Positions 14,120 through 21,555 of a stretch of 21,555 bases of DNA are shown here, piece by piece. The stretch spans positions 1-21,555 of the forward strand of contig NZ_CAKPTG010000025.1 of NCBI RefSeq assembly GCF_934190775.1. Direction: 5' to 3'. The notes under the pieces were generated by a model. The model was not told the DNA's origin. It worked only from the letters and a program-made list of their open reading frames with translations, and did no database searches. How positions within the stretch are numbered: position 1 is the stretch's first letter; each line of letters starts with the position of its first letter. The stretch is from an uncultured Phascolarctobacterium sp. GTDB taxonomy: Bacteria; Bacillota; Negativicutes; Acidaminococcales; Acidaminococcaceae. Position numbers and translations under genes: made by a program.

Positions 14120-14178
14120 ATCAAACTTACCCTGGAATTTTGTTTAGCATACATTATATTTTACAAAACTCTAGTATT

Positions 14179-14207
14179 AGCATATAACCAACAGGGGATT
14201 TTGTCAA
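14179..14207 (-). promoter_or_regulatory. Promoter of alr
   Basis: On the minus strand a perfect -35 TTGACA (14207-14202) and a -10 TATGCT (14184-14179) lie 17 bases apart, just after the stop codon of the small Cys-rich gene. A TATAAT-like hexamer further downstream (around 14153-14158) could be an alternative -10 but lacks a matching -35. Confidence 0.65.
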
Positions 14208-14211
14208 TATT

Positions 14212-14355
14212 TTATTTTTTTATCGAGTTGCAGTTTTTAGCATGCGGACAGCAGGAACAGCCGTTGCACCCGCCGCGATACTTTTTACCGAAATAACTGC
14301 GCACTGCCAAAATCACCAGTACCGCTAACAAACCCGCAATAATATATGTTGCCAT
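14212..14355 (-). CDS. FeoB-associated-type Cys-rich membrane protein (47 aa)
   Basis: This 47-residue protein has one N-terminal membrane helix (about 4-18, YIIAGLLAVLVILAV), then a basic segment and a cluster CNGCSCCPHAKNC (residues 30-42) with five cysteines. That layout matches the FeoB-associated Cys-rich membrane proteins, usually encoded after feoB and thought to help ferrous iron uptake, perhaps by metal binding at the cytoplasmic face. The ATG at 14355 has GAGGC 7 bases upstream. No feoA or feoB lies in the window, so this copy is an orphan. The family assignment rests on helix plus cysteine pattern and size; the function is inferred. Confidence 0.8.
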   Translation of the reverse strand: MATYIIAGLLAVLVILAVRSYFGKKYRGGCNGCSCCPHAKNCNSIKK

Positions 14356-14392
14356 CAGTCTGCCTCACTTTATAATTATCAATATTTACTAT

Positions 14393-14422
14393 ATTAGACA
14401 GGAATTCTAGCTATAGTGTAAA
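14393..14422 (-). promoter_or_regulatory. Possible promoter of the Cys-rich protein gene
   Basis: On the minus strand there is a -35 TTTACA (14422-14417) and a -10 TCTAAT (14398-14393), 18 bases apart, about 40 bases before the ATG. It overlaps the end of the decayed haemagglutinin fragment. Confidence 0.45.
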
Positions 14423-14762
14423 CCAAAATTATGCTTTTGACAAATGAATTCTTTGTGAAAGAGCGGCACAGACAGTTAATTTTTTTGCCTGCTTTTATTT
14501 TGCTGTAATGGTTGGTCAGGTCTTTGTCCAGATCAATGTTGATGTTACCGCTGGCAATGATATTCGCATCTGCAGTCTCTTTATCAATCTGCGCAGTCAA
14601 AATCTGCCTGTCAAACTTGCGCACTGCATCATAATAATTAGGTGCGTTCAAATGCGGTATCTTGTAGGAAATATCCTCAAGGCTTTCAGAGTTCGATGCT
14701 CCTACAAAACTTTTTTCTTCGCCGACACTAATAGCTTTGTTACATTTAGAATATCCATAATT
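14394..14762 (-). pseudogene. Displaced fragment of a CdiA/FHA-type haemagglutinin gene
   Basis: An open frame of about 120 codons with no start codon at its beginning contains 62 codons identical in DNA to the interior of the large haemagglutinin gene (14494-14679 equals 20040-20225). Upstream of the identical block the encoded residues keep only weak similarity (ES-EDISYK is shared), and downstream single-base indels shift the frame so that the AGKNLTVNAGG continuation is lost. It begins directly after the stop codons of the putative immunity gene. I read it as a remnant left by recombination or duplication, probably not translated into a functional product. Confidence 0.85.
14494..14679 (-). 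repeat. 186-bp perfect direct repeat, copy A
   Basis: All 186 bases are identical to 20040-20225, in the same orientation, 5,546 bases apart. After one mismatch, 7 more bases match. This copy lies in the decayed fragment; the other is inside the haemagglutinin coding sequence. Confidence 0.98.
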
Positions 14763-14765
14763 CTA

Positions 14766-15677
14766 TTACTGTAACGACGATATTATAGGCCCATCTATAG
14801 ATAATATTTGCATACCTCCATCAAGATCATTTATTGTATACCATTCGCGGATGTCATAAGTATGTATGTTTTTTTCAGTAATGTAATACTGCTTATTGGA
14901 TAATATAAATGCATTTCTATACCACGCACGTCCGTCATTCTTACCCCAAACAGCTCTTTGAGCACTTTTTAAATCATACAAATATATATCATTGTAATTG
15001 GTGGTATCAAGACAAAGTATTTCAGTATTTGAAAATTTCATAGGTGTATCCATTCCTTTAATAAATAAACCAATAGTATCATTTTCTATAAACGAGTATA
15101 TATCACTCTTTTTCTCTTTCGTTGTACTAAACACTATCCTGTTACCTAAGGCAATGATATTTTCACCAATACCCGCAACTTGTATTCTTCTTTCCACACG
15201 GCCATTATTTAAGTTAAATATTTCTAAAAATTTTTTCTCTGTATTTCTATCATCCACCCAATAATATAATTTGTCATTACAATAATATATGCCAAAATAT
15301 CTTTTATTTAAGCCATTTAAATTTTTAATTATTCTATCCTTATGATCATAAAATTCTTTAATGCTATAAGTTCCATCAATTTTGTTTTCAACAATAGCAT
15401 ACAAAAGATTATTATGTCTATCATAAGTTAAGAAATATACACTATCACCTTCTTTTAACTGATATAATTTTTCTCTATCAACTACATTTGCACATATAAA
15501 AGCAATATTTGTTATAAAGGTTTTAGATAACATGATTTTTATTTTATTAGTTTCTATATTACCACTCCATATGTATCCTTTATCTACATAAATAACTCTG
15601 TCTTCAGATATTTTGAAAGGTAACAAAAGATATATTAAAACTATAGAAGCAATAATAATTTCTAATTTTTTTTTCAT
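14766..15677 (-). CDS. Membrane-anchored protein; candidate immunity protein for the CdiA-type toxin
   Basis: I do not recognise a named family. The 303-residue product has a positively charged start and one hydrophobic helix (about residues 5-20, LEIIIASIVLIYLLLP), which is either a signal anchor or an uncleaved signal; no lipobox is seen. The rest is a soluble domain with repeated Tyr/Trp-rich strand-like units (LYAIVENKIDGTYSIKEF, KLYYWVDDRN, DIYLYDLKSAQ), suggesting a beta-propeller exposed outside the cytoplasmic membrane. The ATG at 15677 has AGAGG 8 bases upstream. It starts 11 bases after the stop of the toxin gene, the usual place of a cdiI immunity gene, and shares its AT-rich composition. 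Most CdiI proteins are much smaller, so the role is inferred from position only. Confidence 0.6.
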   Translation of the reverse strand: MKKKLEIIIASIVLIYLLLPFKISEDRVIYVDKGYIWSGNIETNKIKIMLSKTFITNIAFICANVVDREKLYQLKEGDSVYFLTYDRHNNLLYAIVENKIDGTYSIKEFYDHKDRIIKNLNGLNKRYFGIYYCNDKLYYWVDDRNTEKKFLEIFNLNNGRVERRIQVAGIGENIIALGNRIVFSTTKEKKSDIYSFIENDTIGLFIKGMDTPMKFSNTEILCLDTTNYNDIYLYDLKSAQRAVWGKNDGRAWYRNAFILSNKQYYITEKNIHTYDIREWYTINDLDGGMQILSIDGPIISSLQ

Positions 15678-15688
15678 TATTACCACCT

Positions 15689-18600
15689 CTACCTGTTTTT
15701 ATTTATATAATCCACATCTGAAGCAACCAATGCGGGAATCCAATCATTTACAATAATATTTATTCTGGAATCATTTTCCCCCAAAGCACTCTTTAATACA
15801 TCCATTGTAAAAGTAGTACAATTTCTTTTCCATAAAATGTAATTTTTATATGGTGAATCACTATTAAATCTATATGCACCATCTAAGTGTGCATTATTTG
15901 CAGTTTTTTCTGCCCAATAATATGCGTTATTGTTAATTATTTCTTTGAACACTTTTACAACTTTGGCAGCCTCTTCTGAAGTTAACTCTAAGACTAATTC
16001 TTTAGTTCCAGCATTAAGTCTTTTTTTACTTTCGAAATCTTTATAAATTACAACACCAGCTTCCCCGGTAGGACTTTGGATAACCATAGAAGATCCATTA
16101 TCTACATATCTACCATAATTTATTTCTTCATTATCAACTACCAATGATACATGGCCGATCAAGCCTGGATATACAACGACAGATATTTTGCTAGGATTTT
16201 CTGATAGTTCATTATGTTTTGTAGCTAAACCTGCAATAACTGAGCCAATCCAGCAATTAAAATCTATCAAATCATTTGTTAAACCACCTACCCCAACACT
16301 AAGCCACTGCATTATTGCAGGATCACCGCCTGCAACCTTATCTATTTCTTCAATAACTAGCTTATTTATTCCAGCAGCGGTTGCACCAGCAAGAAAATCT
16401 CCCCCAGTAAGCTTACTCATAATCCCGCCAACAACTGCATGATAGAGTGCTTTCTGTTCGTTGCTGCCATCCATATAGTGAATCTCATTATACGCCAATT
16501 CACCAAACAAATTTGCTAATTCCTGGCGTTCTTCAATTTTTGTCTTATCAAAAATCTCGCCAAGCTTATTAAGGCTGTTTGCATTATCACGATTCAGCTT
16601 ATTGATATCCTGCTTCTGGTTTTCCTTATCGCGAATCTCAATAGTGCCTTTACTGATAGTAGCTTTCGTTGTGCTTTCAGCTTCTCCGCTTGCAGGCATA
16701 CCAATATCAGGTGTTATACCTTTTTCATTGTATTCTGCATCATTGTTTTTGTTTACTTTGATGCCAGCTCCACCTGCTTTATAATCCGCTTTGTTCTGAA
16801 TATCTTCAAACGTCAACGTACCTGTCGAAAGCTTATTCTTGTCAGCATCAGCAGTACTTGAAATAATACCACCCTTCAAGTCAGTGTTATCTTCTACACG
16901 GATATCAAAGCCATCTTCGCCTGCGTAGATACCGCTCTGGTCTGTTACACTTTCATATTTGCTGTCAATTTTGCCTACGCTTGCGCTGCCGCTAATGGCT
17001 TTATTACTGCCAAGTCCAACGCTTACACCAACGGATTTATTGTTTTCCTTATAGCTGTTGCGTTCCTGCTTGCTTTCGATATTAAGGCTTCCACCTACGT
17101 TACCGGTAACCTTTTCACCGCTCAGATTGCCACCTTTAATATTCGTATCTTTACCGCTGGTAAAACTCAAATCTTTGTTGGCGGTCACATTGCTTTCGTT
17201 ATAAGTTGTGCCATTTGCAGACACTTCTCCCTTTGACATACTGCCAGAAATGCTGTAGCTTGGTCCTTTGCCAAGTTCCAGGCTTGCGCCAACGCTCGCA
17301 CTGCTGGATTTGCTGCTTTGCTCCGTATTATTCGTATTTTTAGACGCAGTTATATTAAGGTTTTCTTTAGCGTTTAAGGTAACTTCCTTGCCTTCAACGT
17401 TGCTGCCAGTGATATCAATATCTTTCTTCGTAGAAGTAACATTAACATCTCCACCAGCCTTTACTTCGCTGGCGTTAGCTACTGTTGTTGTGCTCTTGCT
17501 TTCACTCTTGCTCTTCGTTGTGCCAAGGCTGACATTAATAGACAAGTTTTCGTTTACCTTACCACCGCCATTGTTTTTAATATTTTTGATCGCTTTATCA
17601 GCATCCTTGTATCCTTTTACAGCAACTAAAGCACCAAGGCGTTTATCTTCTACATCTGTTACATGTTTTACGCTGTTCGCTGCGTTATTTACAACATCTA
17701 CATAACCTCCGCCCACAGAAACACTCAGTCCTGTTCTTTTAAACTCATGCTTCTCCTGCGCATTATAAATGCTGTCACTGTTTTCAATGCTGACATTCTC
17801 GCCGGTGATATTGATATTCTTGCCTGCAACAACACTGCTGCCTTTAACGTTCGCAGCCTTATCAGCATCCAGGTTCACATTGCCTTTAACACTGCCAACT
17901 GTGCTTCCCACCTGCTCAGTGTTCTGGTTGGCGTACTGGTCCTTCTGCTTTTCCTTGCCAATGGTAAAGCCCAAGCCACCGCCAGTAAACACACCGCTCT
18001 TCTTTACAGATTTAATATATTCGCTTTCGCTTGTCTGCTCCGCACTGCCGATATTCAGATTGCCGCCGGTTTTTACGCTTACGTCATTATCTGCAACTAC
18101 GTTGCTGCCTGTGATGTTCGTATCTTTTTTGCTGCTAATCGCAATTTCTCCGGCAGAAACATTGCTGCCGACAACAGTATTCTGCTTACTGTAATCATAA
18201 ATATCCGTTGTTTTAGATGAAAGCAATCCACTGACCTTGTTGTGCTCTTCATGCAGGCGCTCATGGTATTCTGTTGCATTAGTGATATTTATATTATTTT
18301 CGGCAACCAGGTCGGCTTTTCCTGCTTCACTGGCTACGTTGCTGCCTTTTATATTTATATCTTTGCCACTTGCAATACTGATATCGTTCTTCGCCGCAAT
18401 AGTCGTGCCTTTTACAGCTTCATCCACCTGCTTGTTATGGTTGTAATAGCTGCCGCCACGGTTGCCCACTTCGCTTTCCTCGCTGTACAAATCTTTGACA
18501 GCAGTCATGTTCACATCGCCTTTAGCATTCAACTCCACATCATTTTTTGCACTCACAATACCACCCGCAATGCTGATGTCCTTTTTAGCATTCAGGCGGA

Positions 18601-21555
18601 TGTTCTCGCCACTCAGCGCACTTTGCTGGTGCTGCACGTCATGGATTTCTGCTGAAGAACTGTCATAAGCTACGGCAACATGCTTTTCATTCGCAACAGT
18701 AACAATATCAACATCGTTGGCGCTCAAAGTTACATTTTTGCCTGCAGTCAGATTTGCTCCTTTGTTAGTGATGCTGTTGCCTGCATCCAGCGTCAGATTC
18801 TGCCCAGCACTAATAGAACCAGTTGCCTCAATCTTTTTCTGGTTCAGCTCCTTATATTGTTTTTCGCTAACAGTTGCTTCGTTGGTAATGTTCTCCGCTT
18901 GTAACATAGCATCCACTTTTGCACGCATTGTACCGCTGTTAGTAATATTCTTTTCTGCTTTTATCTTCAGGTTTTCGCCTGCGATATCGCCTTTGTTGCT
19001 CACATTTTCTGCGCGCAAAGCTACAGTACCATCGCTCCTGATGTTACCCATGTTCTTGATATCCTGCTTGGAGTACAGCTCTACCTCACCGCCTACGATG
19101 AGCGCACCATCAGGACGCAAGTCTTCGCTGCGCACCTGTGACAGGAATACCTCCGGTACAAGAACCTTTTCGCCGTTGACTACTTCTTCCACCAGCCAGA
19201 CAATATCTGTGGTCAGGCTTGCCATCTGCTCTGCTGTCAGGGCTACGCCAACCTTCAAATCCATTGCTTCCGCAACTACTGCGCCTGCGTTCATCAGTGC
19301 AGCAAACTGCTCCATATCGCTGCCGTAATCGCCAAGATATTTCTTGCCCGTCAGCGTACCTATCTGCTGCAAAACAAATTGCTGTTCAAAATAACCATCG
19401 CCAAGTCGTTTGCCAACCTTTTCCGGATCTGCCTTTACACGCTCCAAAAGGTAGTCACTGGAAAGGAACTCGTGATAATCAGCAAATTTCTTGTTTGTCT
19501 CAATAAGATACTTCGCCATTGCATCATCCGTCAGCTTAAAGATTTTGCTGTTGATATGCAGACTGGAAATATCCGGCATTTTATCGCCTGTTTGGTTATC
19601 CTTGCCTGCTGCTGCCTTATCATCAGCCTTTCCTTCTACGCTAGTAGATACATCCTGTTTTTCCTTATAAAGCTTTTCATCCGTAAGATGATTTTCTGCA
19701 TCCGTCTTGAAATAATCATCACTTTCAGGCAAATCACCTACTTTTCCCTTTGCCTGATGTGTTCTGTTTACAATATCAACAGCATAAATTTTTACACCAC
19801 TAACACCGCTCAAAAGGCTTAAGCGCTCGCTGTCATTGCCATCCTCATCACGCATCGTATGGTCATAGTAAGGAATCACCGTAGTACCATAAACCCAACG
19901 ACATCTGATATGCATTCTTCTATGCTTTTTATACTTCCAATAATGGTAATCATTACCACGGTCATAATAGTGGACAGTCCCCTGATAGCCTACATTCTCC
20001 ACCGTACCGCCAGCATTGACAGTTAAATTTTTTCCTGCCTTTATTTTGCTGTAATGGTTGGTCAGGTCTTTGTCCAGATCAATGTTGATGTTACCGCTGG
20101 CAATGATATTCGCATCTGCAGTCTCTTTATCAATCTGCGCAGTCAAAATCTGCCTGTCAAACTTGCGCACTGCATCATAATAATTAGGTGCGTTCAAATG
20201 CGGTATCTTGTAGGAAATATCCTCATGGCTTTCTTTAAAGCTTGTTTCAAAAATCTCCTTCTTGTTGACAAGATTCTTCGCCCTGATACTGATGTTCCCT
20301 TCACTTTCGATATCAGAGGAACGGTTCATAACTGTATCCTGTGCATTTAAAGACAAATCACCTGCAGCATTGATTAAAGAGCCTTGCTTTACGCCTGCTT
20401 TGTTCTGATTAGTAATATTGTTGGCAGAAATCGTGCCACTGCCGCCGACAGCAACCAAACCATCTTCGTTCAGGAAATCACCAATGCTGTTGATTGTCAG
20501 ATCCTTGGTGACAAAAATATTACCAAGGTCTTTATTCGTGAAATCGTTTGAAGTGTTTATAACAGCATTTTTACCGATACCAAAATATGCACTGTCCTGA
20601 TTCGTAAGATTGCCTAAATCTGCTTCCAGATTGCCTTGTACGTCAACACTTGCTTTACTGCTGCGCATTGTGTCAGCAGTTATTTTCGCATCCCCGCCGG
20701 TATGTAAATTAGCTAGGTTGCTGTTCAGCAGCATGCCTGCTTTTATCTCACCATCACCGGAAACATAAATATTGGCATAATTATTATTTAACGTATTGCT
20801 TGCTTCTAATTGCAGGCTGCCCTTGCTGATAAACGCGCCTTTATTAGTATTGCTGAAATCTGTTGCAGTTATTTTTGTCAGTGCGCTGCTGCCATCCGCA
20901 CTGATTGTTGCACCGTCATCAGCAAATTTATTAGCAACAGCAAGAGTACCATTTTGCCCATAGTTAACCAGAGCAGTATCCTGATTGATGAAATCGGCTG
21001 CCTTCACGTCTAAATCATTGCCTGCTAAGATGATAGATTTATTATTACTAATAGACGCAGCAATATTGATATCCGCATCATTTCCGGCAGAAAGCAAGCT
21101 GTTATTAGTATTAGATAATTTTGCAGCAGAAACACTCAGAGCTTCGCCAGCTTTCAATGTAGCCTTGTCCTGCTCCACATCACCACTTACTGCAGCTGTT
21201 AAATTTTTCTGTGCTTCAATGTAACCCAAGCTGCTATTTTTAAGCGTACCAGCATTTATCTGCATATTTTCTGTCGCAGCAATCTTACCGGTGTTCTGCA
21301 GTAATCCATCTGCACTGATATGCAGTTCATTGGTATATACTTCACTCTTGTCTACCTGCAGGTTGTTCGTAAAGATCTCCAACTGTTTAGGATTGCGCGC
21401 ATTCAGGCCATCACCGGCGATAAGTATATCACCCTTGTTGTTTCCAAACTTTAAATTACCGTCTGCCCAATTCGTTACTGCGCCTGTAGAGAGAACCACA
21501 TTATCTGTGTTGATAAACCCAAGTCCGTTAACACTTATACCATTGGCATTGGCAA
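15689..21555 (-). CDS. CdiA/FHA-type two-partner-secreted toxin (5' end beyond window)
   Basis: The open frame enters from the right edge, so the N-terminus is missing; 1,954 codons are visible. Residues below count from the GTG at 21499. The first codons (NGISVNGLGFINTDNVVLSTG) are the end of the TPS/haemagglutination domain recognised by a CdiB-type outer-membrane transporter. Then follow FHA repeats (to about 490), a Tyr/His/Arg-rich stretch (about 511-545), the conserved middle domain typical of CdiA proteins (about 641-790, YLIETNKKFADYHEFLSSDY), a second FHA repeat block (about 790-1560), a pretoxin domain (about 1640-1745, NEQKALYHAVVGGIMSKL) and a C-terminal effector module (about 1750-1936). 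No frameshift is seen. These proteins sit on the cell surface and deliver the C-terminal toxin into neighbours. The cdiB partner should lie to the right. A full-length protein would exceed 2,000 residues. Confidence 0.92.
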   Translation of the reverse strand, partial: ANANGISVNGLGFINTDNVVLSTGAVTNWADGNLKFGNNKGDILIAGDGLNARNPKQLEIFTNNLQVDKSEVYTNELHISADGLLQNTGKIAATENMQINAGTLKNSSLGYIEAQKNLTAAVSGDVEQDKATLKAGEALSVSAAKLSNTNNSLLSAGNDADINIAASISNNKSIILAGNDLDVKAADFINQDTALVNYGQNGTLAVANKFADDGATISADGSSALTKITATDFSNTNKGAFISKGSLQLEASNTLNNNYANIYVSGDGEIKAGMLLNSNLANLHTGGDAKITADTMRSSKASVDVQGNLEADLGNLTNQDSAYFGIGKNAVINTSNDFTNKDLGNIFVTKDLTINSIGDFLNEDGLVAVGGSGTISANNITNQNKAGVKQGSLINAAGDLSLNAQDTVMNRSSDIESEGNISIRAKNLVNKKEIFETSFKESHEDISYKIPHLNAPNYYDAVRKFDRQILTAQIDKETADANIIASGNINIDLDKDLTNHYSKIKAGKNLTVNAGGTVENVGYQGTVHYYDRGNDYHYWKYKKHRRMHIRCRWVYGTTVIPYYDHTMRDEDGNDSERLSLLSGVSGVKIYAVDIVNRTHQAKGKVGDLPESDDYFKTDAENHLTDEKLYKEKQDVSTSVEGKADDKAAAGKDNQTGDKMPDISSLHINSKIFKLTDDAMAKYLIETNKKFADYHEFLSSDYLLERVKADPEKVGKRLGDGYFEQQFVLQQIGTLTGKKYLGDYGSDMEQFAALMNAGAVVAEAMDLKVGVALTAEQMASLTTDIVWLVEEVVNGEKVLVPEVFLSQVRSEDLRPDGALIVGGEVELYSKQDIKNMGNIRSDGTVALRAENVSNKGDIAGENLKIKAEKNITNSGTMRAKVDAMLQAENITNEATVSEKQYKELNQKKIEATGSISAGQNLTLDAGNSITNKGANLTAGKNVTLSANDVDIVTVANEKHVAVAYDSSSAEIHDVQHQQSALSGENIRLNAKKDISIAGGIVSAKNDVELNAKGDVNMTAVKDLYSEESEVGNRGGSYYNHNKQVDEAVKGTTIAAKNDISIASGKDINIKGSNVASEAGKADLVAENNINITNATEYHERLHEEHNKVSGLLSSKTTDIYDYSKQNTVVGSNVSAGEIAISSKKDTNITGSNVVADNDVSVKTGGNLNIGSAEQTSESEYIKSVKKSGVFTGGGLGFTIGKEKQKDQYANQNTEQVGSTVGSVKGNVNLDADKAANVKGSSVVAGKNINITGENVSIENSDSIYNAQEKHEFKRTGLSVSVGGGYVDVVNNAANSVKHVTDVEDKRLGALVAVKGYKDADKAIKNIKNNGGGKVNENLSINVSLGTTKSKSESKSTTTVANASEVKAGGDVNVTSTKKDIDITGSNVEGKEVTLNAKENLNITASKNTNNTEQSSKSSSASVGASLELGKGPSYSISGSMSKGEVSANGTTYNESNVTANKDLSFTSGKDTNIKGGNLSGEKVTGNVGGSLNIESKQERNSYKENNKSVGVSVGLGSNKAISGSASVGKIDSKYESVTDQSGIYAGEDGFDIRVEDNTDLKGGIISSTADADKNKLSTGTLTFEDIQNKADYKAGGAGIKVNKNNDAEYNEKGITPDIGMPASGEAESTTKATISKGTIEIRDKENQKQDINKLNRDNANSLNKLGEIFDKTKIEERQELANLFGELAYNEIHYMDGSNEQKALYHAVVGGIMSKLTGGDFLAGATAAGINKLVIEEIDKVAGGDPAIMQWLSVGVGGLTNDLIDFNCWIGSVIAGLATKHNELSENPSKISVVVYPGLIGHVSLVVDNEEINYGRYVDNGSSMVIQSPTGEAGVVIYKDFESKKRLNAGTKELVLELTSEEAAKVVKVFKEIINNNAYYWAEKTANNAHLDGAYRFNSDSPYKNYILWKRNCTTFTMDVLKSALGENDSRINIIVNDWIPALVASDVDYINKNR
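15692..16270 (-). other. C-terminal toxin module, permuted papain-like
   Basis: The last about 190 residues are clearly AT-richer than the repeat region before them. Two motif blocks stand out: GHVSLVVDNEEINYGRY with His at residue 1783 (codon 16151-16153), and RNCTTFTMDVLKSALG with Cys at 1894 (codon 15818-15820). His before Asn-Cys on a helix is the order of circularly permuted papain-fold enzymes (NlpC/P60-LRAT-like peptidases, amidases or acyltransferases). This is inference from motif order, not an alignment. A cell-wall or lipid target would fit a membrane-anchored immunity protein. Confidence 0.55.
20040..20225 (-). repeat. 186-bp perfect direct repeat, copy B
   Basis: This copy lies inside the haemagglutinin coding sequence (about residues 425-487, from KIPHLNAPNYYDAV to NHYSKIK). 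It is identical at every base to 14494-14679. Here the frame is intact on both sides, so this is the parental copy. Confidence 0.98.

Noticed and set aside
16300..21499. CRISPR or tandem DNA repeat array suggested by recurring plus-strand words in the large gene
   Set aside because: The recurrence comes from degenerate Asn/Gly-rich haemagglutinin repeats in a continuous open frame; there are no fixed-length repeats and spacers.

Overview
The window most likely comes from a diderm Firmicute of the class Negativicutes (Acidaminococcaceae/Veillonellaceae type, possibly near Phascolarctobacterium). The reasons are a two-partner-secretion haemagglutinin, which needs an outer membrane, alongside Firmicute-style genes: an Fe-S L-serine dehydratase split into alpha and beta subunits, a HutP-family regulator, strong AGGAGG ribosome binding sites and a thiS-motif (HMP-PP) riboswitch. 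The genus is an inference only; no 16S rRNA is present.

Layout. 1-451: a minus-strand tRNA operon (His-Gln-Lys) with a near-consensus promoter and a long intrinsic terminator. 527-4562: a minus-strand operon that reads Na+/solute symporter, HutP-like RNA-binding regulator, serine dehydratase beta, serine dehydratase alpha, RidA. It looks like a serine uptake and deamination unit in which RidA removes the reactive 2-aminoacrylate made by the dehydratase. 4708-8088: a plus-strand group with a four-cysteine TSCPD protein, two 97%-identical copies of an unassigned structured leader, a CorA-type metal transporter, a 76-residue unknown protein and a HerA/YjgR-type ATPase. 8107-8515: a single cupin gene on the minus strand. 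8549-12088: a thiamine-thiazole operon (thiS-thiF-thiG-thiH-tenI-like) behind an excellent promoter and a terminator-embedded element that fits the HMP-PP riboswitch. Genes for the pyrimidine branch are absent, so the unit makes only the thiazole half and appears to be controlled by the other half's activated precursor. 12129-12815: family I inorganic pyrophosphatase. 12937-14207: alanine racemase with a hairpin-bearing leader. 14212-14422: a 47-residue Cys-rich membrane protein of the FeoB-associated type.

14394-21555 is the accessory region. A CdiA/FHA-type two-partner-secreted protein enters from the right edge, so its N-terminus lies outside the window. It carries the end of the TPS domain, two blocks of haemagglutinin repeats, a conserved middle domain, a pretoxin domain and an AT-rich C-terminal module with a His-then-Asn-Cys arrangement like permuted papain-fold (NlpC/P60-LRAT-like) enzymes. 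A membrane-anchored 303-residue protein starts 11 bases after its stop codon and is the natural immunity candidate. Beyond it lies a decayed fragment containing a perfect 186-bp direct repeat of the interior of the large gene, evidence of recombination at this locus.

The strongest items for follow-up are the tandem RNA element before corA, the toxin/immunity pair and the 186-bp repeat.
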